Shown piece after piece: positions 50,324 through 55,009 of a stretch of DNA of 55,009 nt. Source of the DNA: Clostridium sp. (GTDB taxonomy: Bacteria > Bacillota > Clostridia > Lachnospirales > Lachnospiraceae); the NCBI GenBank assembly GCA_023667695.1, contig JAMOZY010000017.1, positions 1 to 55,009 of the forward strand. Reading direction: 5' to 3'. The notes under the pieces are model-generated. The model was not told the DNA's origin. It was given only the letters and a program-made list of their open reading frames with translations, and made no database searches. The stretch's first letter is position 1. Every line of letters begins with the position of its first letter. A program made the position numbers and the translations under genes.

Positions 50324-51592
50324 TTATACATATTGATTAAACAGCATACCGCTATATATGGACGGCATGTAAGGATTTGGAAAATTCATTCGGGTATTCG
50401 GATAAGAAATAATCGTCTTATCCACATATTCCATTGGATTCAAAGTTATCCGTTTCGTTGTCTCATTGATTGCATGGTTAAAATCGGATAATTGATGGAA
50501 TAAGTCCTGCAAATTCCCATTTTCCGTACTTTGTACAAGCAAGGCCTCATCCTTTTGCAAATATCCCTGTGCGTCAATGGTAAGACCGGAAGCCTCTAAG
50601 GAATTATGAAAGCGGCGGGTGACGGTTCCGATTTCATGCAATAGTTTTTTGGAACCGTTCGGATTGCCTTTGGTATGATGAGCCAGCTCGATTAAATGAT
50701 TATAATAGGATACGAAATCATCCACATCATCCAATAAAGCGGAGTAATCCGGTGCCAGTCGGATATTCGCCTCTTTTCCGGTGGCATGATAAAGCTCAAT
50801 GCCAATACCATTGTTAATGGATATATGATTAGAAGAAGCAGTCTGTGCATCTCCATTTAGAATAAATTCTGCATTGGCAGGATAATCCGTAACCTGATTC
50901 AGTCCAAAGGTGTCTACCAGGGAGGAACCCCTTTCATCCTTTACAATAAACTGCAGGTTCTGGTCTAAGGTGCCGGTGCCGCTGCTTCGATATTCCAGCT
51001 GTAATGCGCTGTTCAAGCCGGATTCCACTACGGTCGCACGAATGCCAATACCACTGTTATTAATTGACATAGCAAGCCGACGCTGGATGTGAAGATTTGA
51101 TTCTCCATTCTTTGTTTCAATTTCAAATTGATATTCGCTTCCGCTTTCTTCTATGGTAAGGTAATGCGTGCCGGATGGTAAGTCTGTGCCGCTGGAAGGC
51201 AGCAGGGTTCCTGTATTTTTTTGTGAAACAGCGAGCTGATTAACCTGTAAGGTGATGTCAGATGGCAGAGACGAATAGTTTTTCGTCAGCAATTTAACGG
51301 AAATATCTGCCGGAGCATCCGTAGTGATTGCCATCTTACGGGAAGTCGGTTCTATATCTTCACTGAGAAAGGCGGAACTGGTCTTAAGTTCCATCGCTGC
51401 TTCCTTAATCCCGATAACATAGGATTGTGTGGTATCGGAAAGAGAAAGCTTATAGAACGGCTTTTTCTGATTCAGTTTTATCATATCATTATATAAAGAG
51501 CGAAGCTCACTTTTCTTATGAGAATCATATTTTGTCATTGCCATTTGAGGCATTGTCATATGGTAAAAATTATAGACATTCATTGTGGACAT
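50324..51592 (-). CDS. FliD-like (flagellar cap-like) protein
   Basis: A 422-residue protein with late FliD-type features: ISINNGIGIELYHATGKEANI, LLDDVDDFVSYYNHLIELA, and SGLTIDAQGYLQKDEALLVQS. The first part (ELRSLYNDMIKLNQKKPFYKL) is helical and may replace the polymer-contacting coil of the flagellar cap. No flagellar genes are seen around it, so it may be a diverged extracellular protein or part of a scattered motility set. No signal peptide is visible, as expected for type III export. The ATG at 51592 follows GGAGAGGAGG; the longer frame start lacks a site. Confidence 0.55.
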   Translation of the reverse strand: MSTMNVYNFYHMTMPQMAMTKYDSHKKSELRSLYNDMIKLNQKKPFYKLSLSDTTQSYVIGIKEAAMELKTSSAFLSEDIEPTSRKMAITTDAPADISVKLLTKNYSSLPSDITLQVNQLAVSQKNTGTLLPSSGTDLPSGTHYLTIEESGSEYQFEIETKNGESNLHIQRRLAMSINNSGIGIRATVVESGLNSALQLEYRSSGTGTLDQNLQFIVKDERGSSLVDTFGLNQVTDYPANAEFILNGDAQTASSNHISINNGIGIELYHATGKEANIRLAPDYSALLDDVDDFVSYYNHLIELAHHTKGNPNGSKKLLHEIGTVTRRFHNSLEASGLTIDAQGYLQKDEALLVQSTENGNLQDLFHQLSDFNHAINETTKRITLNPMEYVDKTIISYPNTRMNFPNPYMPSIYSGMLFNQYV

Positions 51593-51811
51593 AAGCCATC
51601 CTCCTCTCCGAATAGTTTTCATATTGTGAATGAAGTTATTATTTATTTTATTCATCCATTTTTGAAAGGACATAATACTACACTTTGATTTTACAATGGC
51701 TATGTGAGAAAGTCTATATTAATTTTAAACAAAATGATATAGTAATTTTAATAAAGATTGATGTGATAGATGAAAAATCTAGATACATGATAATAAATGG
51801 AGTGGTGGAAT

Positions 51812-52324
51812 ATGATTCGAACGGTATTTGGTGATATTACTAAGATTGATTATGTAGAAGCGATTGTAAATGCAGCGAACACCAGTCTGCTTGGGGGCGG
51901 AGGCGTGGATGGTGCGATTCACAGGGCAGCAGGTCCGAAGCTGTTGGAGGAGTGCCGGATGCTGCATGGATGTAAAACAGGACAGGCAAAGCTTACAAAA
52001 GCCTATAATCTGCCTTGCAAATACGTGATTCATACGGTTGGACCGGTATGGAATAATGGAGCATATTATAATGAAGCAGAAATCTTGGCGGATTGTTATC
52101 GGAATTCCCTACAGCTTGCAGTAGAAAATCAGATTAAAACCATTGCCTTTCCGTCCATTTCTACAGGAGTATATCGATTTCCGGTAGAAAAGGCGGCCGA
52201 AACAGCAGTAGAGGCAGTATGGTCATTTTTGCAATCAAATCCCGGAAAGCTGGAAGAAGTCATATGGGTGTTGTTTGATGAATACACAGAAAGAGTTTAC
52301 CGGAAGGCAGTTGACAGCATTTAA
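51812..52324 (+). CDS. Macrodomain protein, ADP-ribose deacetylase-like
   Basis: A 170-residue macrodomain that binds ADP-ribose and removes O-acetyl or ADP-ribosyl groups. Signatures are GDITKIDYVEAIVNAANTSLLGGGGVDGAIHRAAGP (residues about 7-42, read as GDIT, NAAN and GGGGVDGAIHRAAG), VIHTVGPVW and FPSISTGVYRFP. The Asn, Asp and Tyr-region residues of MacroD/YmdB enzymes are in place. The ATG at 51812 follows a GGAGTGGTGG sequence; a start 15 bases upstream has none. It stands alone. Confidence 0.93.
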   Translation: MIRTVFGDITKIDYVEAIVNAANTSLLGGGGVDGAIHRAAGPKLLEECRMLHGCKTGQAKLTKAYNLPCKYVIHTVGPVWNNGAYYNEAEILADCYRNSLQLAVENQIKTIAFPSISTGVYRFPVEKAAETAVEAVWSFLQSNPGKLEEVIWVLFDEYTERVYRKAVDSI

Positions 52325-52330
52325 TTCTGC

Positions 52331-52969
52331 TTATTCTTCACCAGTTTTCCTAAAACCGCAAAATAAGTAAATTCCCAATATAGCATTAAATCCCGTGGCA
52401 GCAAATACGCTGAAACGCTCTGGAATACCAAAAAAGTCTTTAGGAGCTATATTTGTTCCTATTGCTCCTACAAACATTAGCAGCAATGCTATGGTCGCCC
52501 ATATTGCCAAAGAACAATATTTTTTATCACGATACCCGCCAACTATAATAACAACAAGAGAAACAATAGAAAGCAGTACAACAAGCAATGTTATTACATA
52601 AATGTGCATGATATCTTGAAAAGCTCCTGCATTTCCGCTATCCGATAGTGGAAACATTGCATAGCCTACATTCGATATCCAATTCATTATGGCAAAAAGA
52701 TAAATACCGATACGGATTGTTTTGTTCAGTTTCCCATGAATAAATACACAAACCATCATTATTGAAACAATTCCACATACACCATATAAAGATGCTAATT
52801 GTTCCCACAGAATTTTGGACGGTGCATTGCTAGCGCTTAAATCGCTAACAGCTTGTGCCATCCAATCATAACCTGGATATGCTGCCGGAGCAAAAATTAC
52901 CGCTGCGGTATAAGACAGCAATGATACTATACCTAAAAGTCCTAACCAGTTAATCAATGTTTTCTTCAT
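52331..52969 (-). CDS. DUF998 family membrane protein
   Basis: A 212-residue protein with six predicted membrane segments and the DUF998 pattern: YPGYDWMAQAVSDLSASNAPS after the first segment, then repeating hydrophobic helices to the C-terminus. The function of DUF998 is unknown. It overlaps the upstream TetR gene by 20 bases, so it is probably its regulated target. GGAGG precedes the ATG. Confidence 0.85.
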   Translation of the reverse strand: MKKTLINWLGLLGIVSLLSYTAAVIFAPAAYPGYDWMAQAVSDLSASNAPSKILWEQLASLYGVCGIVSIMMVCVFIHGKLNKTIRIGIYLFAIMNWISNVGYAMFPLSDSGNAGAFQDIMHIYVITLLVVLLSIVSLVVIIVGGYRDKKYCSLAIWATIALLLMFVGAIGTNIAPKDFFGIPERFSVFAATGFNAILGIYLFCGFRKTGEE

Positions 52970-53567
52970 TATTCATTCCTCCATGTTGATTGCAAAACCA
53001 TTTTATATAACTTTGTATCATGTCCTGTGAAATAGGTTCGCCGGAACAGGAACAGTCTAATTGATAGTCCATCATGGCATGAATCGTCATAGCAAAAGAA
53101 GTAGCAGCCATATCAATATCCTTGACACAAATTCTTTGGTGTACCTGCAAAGCATAAAACAGATTTTTAGTCGCTAAAATCATTCTTCTTGTTTCCTCTG
53201 CCATAATTTTAGCGGCAGTTGGATTGACCGCCCGTTCTGAATAAATGACTTTGTAAAAAGAAAACATTTTGTTCTCGGAGGTTATTTTGGTGTAATTTGA
53301 TACGGATTGCCATAAAGCTTCTTCCATACTTTTTCCTTTGATAAATTCACCATAATCAATATCTGCAAGCGATAATTGTTCTTTAGATTTATCTCTTAGA
53401 TATTGATACATTTCAGATATAATCGCTTCCTTTGACGTAAAGTGATTATATAGCGACGGTTTTTGTATTCCCATTTTTTTGGCTATCTGTGCCATAGAAA
53501 CATTACTTAGTCCGTTTATTGCTGCAAGTTCTAATGTAGCAAGTATAATTTCTTCTTTGCGATTCAT
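52950..53567 (-). CDS. TetR family transcriptional regulator
   Basis: A 205-residue repressor. The DNA-binding domain is clear: EEIILATLELAAINGLSNVSMAQIAKKMGIQKPSLYNHFTSKEAI in sections (the YNHFTSKE end of the recognition helix is typical). A ligand-binding C-terminal region contains four cysteines near the end (QLDCSCSG). The ATG at 53567 is preferred because GGGGTGGA precedes it. It shares a promoter with the DUF998 gene. Confidence 0.92.
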   Translation of the reverse strand: MNRKEEIILATLELAAINGLSNVSMAQIAKKMGIQKPSLYNHFTSKEAIISEMYQYLRDKSKEQLSLADIDYGEFIKGKSMEEALWQSVSNYTKITSENKMFSFYKVIYSERAVNPTAAKIMAEETRRMILATKNLFYALQVHQRICVKDIDMAATSFAMTIHAMMDYQLDCSCSGEPISQDMIQSYIKWFCNQHGGMNNEENID

Positions 53568-53597
53568 CTTAATCCACCCCAATACTTATTGTTAATG

Positions 53598-53626
53598 ATT
53601 ATACTACCAATCGTTAGTTTATGCAA
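53598..53626 (-). promoter_or_regulatory. Sigma-A promoter of the TetR-DUF998 operon
   Basis: On the minus strand TTGCAT (53626-53621) and a perfect TATAAT (53603-53598) are 17 bases apart. The spacer contains an imperfect ACTA...TAGT palindrome that could be the TetR site. The start codon is 31 bases downstream. Confidence 0.7.
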
Positions 53627-53719
53627 TGGGTTTGTAGAAATTTTTACATTGTTTAATTTTTCCAAAAACTTTTGCAAGAAACATGGGTTACAAGTGTCGA
53701 TAAAAATATAGAAAAGCTG

Positions 53720-53748
53720 TTGACAATCCCCAAAGGATTTGATATAGT
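53720..53748 (+). promoter_or_regulatory. Strong sigma-A promoter of rplJL
   Basis: Consensus TTGACA at 53720-53725 and TATAGT at 53743-53748 with a 17-base spacer. The L10 leader begins directly downstream. Confidence 0.85.
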
Positions 53749-53754
53749 AATCAC

Positions 53755-53884
53755 CGATGAACTGCCAGAGACAGTAGGTGCTGGAACAGCGTAAGGATAA
53801 AACGCCTACCGAGGAAAGAATCGTTGTGAACCATTTATTCATGAACACGAGTCCCGGTCTGAGCAGGCCGGGATTTCTTTTTTA
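53755..53884 (+). promoter_or_regulatory. Ribosomal protein L10 leader RNA with terminator
   Basis: The leader has the recognisable L10-binding parts: CTGCCAGAGACAGTAGGTG and, after a variable loop, CGCCTACCGAGGAAAG, which pair through TAGGTG/CGCCTA. A terminator follows: TCCCGG (53852-53857) with CCGGGA (53868-53873) and CTG/CAG inside, then a T run. L10-L12 binding to the leader reduces expression of rplJL. Confidence 0.85.
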
Positions 53885-53925
53885 GAACCGGTGCAGTCAT
53901 TAAATAATATAGGAGGTGCACTATC

Positions 53926-54420
53926 ATGGCTAAGGTAGAAATTAAGCAGCCGATTGTTGATGAGATTAAGACAAATGTAGAAGGCGCTGCTTCTGTCGTA
54001 TTAGTAGATTACCGCGGACTGACTGTTGAGCAGGATACAAAGCTTCGTAAACAGTTAAGGGAAGCTGGTGTGATTTACAAGGTATATAAGAATACGTTGA
54101 TGAAGCGTGCATTTGAAGGTACGGATTTTGCCCAGTTGGATTCCCATTTAGACGGACCAAGTGCAATTGCAATCTCTAAGACAGATGCAACTGCTCCGGC
54201 AAGAATTCTTGCGAAGTTTGGTAAAGAAGCAGAGGCATTGGAAATCAAGGCTGGTATTGTAGAAGGAACCTATTATGATACAAAGGGCATTCAGGCGATT
54301 TCTTCTATCCCGTCCAGAGAAGAATTGCTTTCCAAGTTCCTTGGAAGCATTCAGTCTCCAATTGCAAACTTTGCCCGTGTTATTAAGCAGATTGCAGAAA
54401 AGCAAGAACAGGAAGCATAA
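53926..54420 (+). CDS. rplJ: 50S ribosomal protein L10
   Basis: A 164-residue L10 with VLVDYRGLTVEQDTKLRKQLREAGVIYKVYKNTLMKRA in family order, then GPSAIAISKTD and the C-terminal helix RVIKQIAEKQEQEA that binds L12 dimers. It builds the base of the L12 stalk. Its leader is an L10-type RNA, and rplL follows. AGGAGGTG precedes the ATG. Confidence 0.97.
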   Translation: MAKVEIKQPIVDEIKTNVEGAASVVLVDYRGLTVEQDTKLRKQLREAGVIYKVYKNTLMKRAFEGTDFAQLDSHLDGPSAIAISKTDATAPARILAKFGKEAEALEIKAGIVEGTYYDTKGIQAISSIPSREELLSKFLGSIQSPIANFARVIKQIAEKQEQEA

Positions 54421-54485
54421 TTTCACAATGTAACTTCCGGAAACGGAAAACAGAACAAATATTATAATAAATGGAGGAAATGAAA

Positions 54486-54857
54486 ATGACTACTCAGGAA
54501 ATTATTGAAGTTATCAAAGGTTTATCAGTATTAGAGTTAAATGAATTAGTAAAGGCTTGTGAGGAAGAATTCGGCGTATCTGCAGCAGCAGGCGTTGTAG
54601 TTGCAGCAGCAGGCGGTGAAGCAGGCGGCACAGCGGCAGAAGAGAAGGATGAATTCAATGTAGAGCTGACCGAGGTTGGCCCGAACAAGGTTCCTGTAAT
54701 TAAGGTTGTTCGTGAAGCAACTGGTTTAGGCTTAAAGGAAGCAAAGGAAGTTGTTGATGGCGCTCCTAAGATTGTTAAGGAAGGTGCTTCTAAGGCAGAG
54801 GCTGAGGAAATCAAGGCTAAGCTGGAAGAGGCTGGTGCTAAGGTTACCTTAAAGTAA
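54486..54857 (+). CDS. rplL: 50S ribosomal protein L7/L12
   Basis: A 123-residue L12. The N-terminal dimerisation helices ([21 protein letters not shown]) are followed by an Ala/Gly-rich hinge ([17 protein letters not shown]) and the factor-binding C-terminal domain ([23 protein letters not shown]). The ATG at 54486 lies 9 bases after GGAGG; an ATG at 54471 overlaps that site and is rejected. Confidence 0.98.
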   Translation: MTTQEIIEVIKGLSVLELNELVKACEEEFGVSAAAGVVVAAAGGEAGGTAAEEKDEFNVELTEVGPNKVPVIKVVREATGLGLKEAKEVVDGAPKIVKEGASKAEAEEIKAKLEEAGAKVTLK

Positions 54858-54883
54858 TGGAAGCTTCTATAATATAAACATTC

Positions 54884-54917
54884 AGGGCTTTTGCAGAAGA
54901 TGCAAAGGCCCTTTTTC
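54884..54917 (+). terminator. Terminator or attenuator after rplL
   Basis: AGGGCTTTTGCA (54884-54895) pairs with TGCAAAGGCCCT (54901-54912) with one wobble, and a T run follows. The rpoB gene usually lies next; the remaining 90 bases of the window hold no start that I can assign. Confidence 0.88.
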
Positions 54918-55009
54918 ATTTGGGGGCTGGATGGTTCAAACTACTGTAAATTAGGGTTTAGCGTAGTTTCCTGCTAAAGTCCGTCGGTATCTATATGGTC
55001 ACCGCAGAC

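Noticed and set aside
1-55009. Prophage, insertion sequence or integrative element
   Set aside because: No integrase, transposase, phage structural or conjugation gene is present. The inverted repeats carry no coding capacity.

Overview
The window looks like chromosome from a Gram-positive anaerobe of the Clostridia, most likely family Lachnospiraceae. This rests on gene content: a DUF951 gene near rpsF-ssb-rpsR, a type I-alpha glutamine synthetase followed by an ANTAR antiterminator, diaminopimelate synthesis through LL-diaminopimelate aminotransferase (DapL), ftsEX followed by PcsB/EnvC-like hydrolase activators, frequent UUG starts after strong Shine-Dalgarno sites, sigma-A type promoters, a Firmicutes LexA box and an L10 leader. 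The species cannot be fixed from the sequence. No prophage, insertion sequence, integrase or CRISPR array was seen.

Layout. 1-500: end of an unidentified gene and four tRNAs (Asn, Glu, Cys, fMet). 600-4300: a Cys-rich surface protein, DUF951, a flavodoxin, an unknown gene, a large inverted repeat, then rpsF-ssb-rpsR. 4300-8500: glnA, ANTAR regulator, dapF, dapL. 8500-12800: a MATE exporter broken by a one-base shift in a G tract, an acyl carrier protein, a BtrH-like protein, a phosphopantetheinyl transferase and a convergent short-chain dehydrogenase. Together these look like a small carrier-protein based biosynthetic locus. 12800-23050: LytR_C protein, GT26-like protein, YitT, a stand-alone MsmK-type sugar ATPase, a CdaR regulator, and a cell-wall set (ftsE, ftsX, two M23 paralogues, an S41 protease). 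23050-30200: a repeat-rich membrane protein, a small membrane protein, and SOS-linked uvrB and uvrA. 30200-34100: MoxR, DUF58, a membrane partner and a CmpB-like protein. 34100-41650: MarR/PPOX, a WYL-regulator operon, a lipoprotein, and a 7TM-PAS-GGDEF-EAL phosphodiesterase. 41670-44860: a TPP-riboswitch controlled thiamine-precursor ABC transporter. 44860-46155: SPFH protein with a ribbon-helix-helix protein and an array of operators. 46200-50320: glucose PTS controlled by RNA antitermination, a structured leader and a CheY-like protein. 50320-53570: FliD-like protein, macrodomain protein, TetR/DUF998. 53700-end: L10 leader, rplJ, rplL.

Regulation by RNA and by palindromic operators is unusually visible here: a TPP riboswitch, a RAT/terminator pair, an L10 leader, a probable glnA leader, and an unassigned structured leader before the CheY-like gene. 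Two intergenic elements (16368 and 50186) share a long hairpin followed by a conserved small-hairpin tail although the long arms are unrelated. A third inverted repeat (2802) shares part of this pattern.

The best candidates for an undescribed system are the carrier-protein locus at 8518-12707, the SPFH/RHH unit with its 11-bp operator ladder, the structured leader at 49608-49732 and the hairpin repeat family. All functional calls are from reading the sequence and recalling families; no database search or folding program was used.
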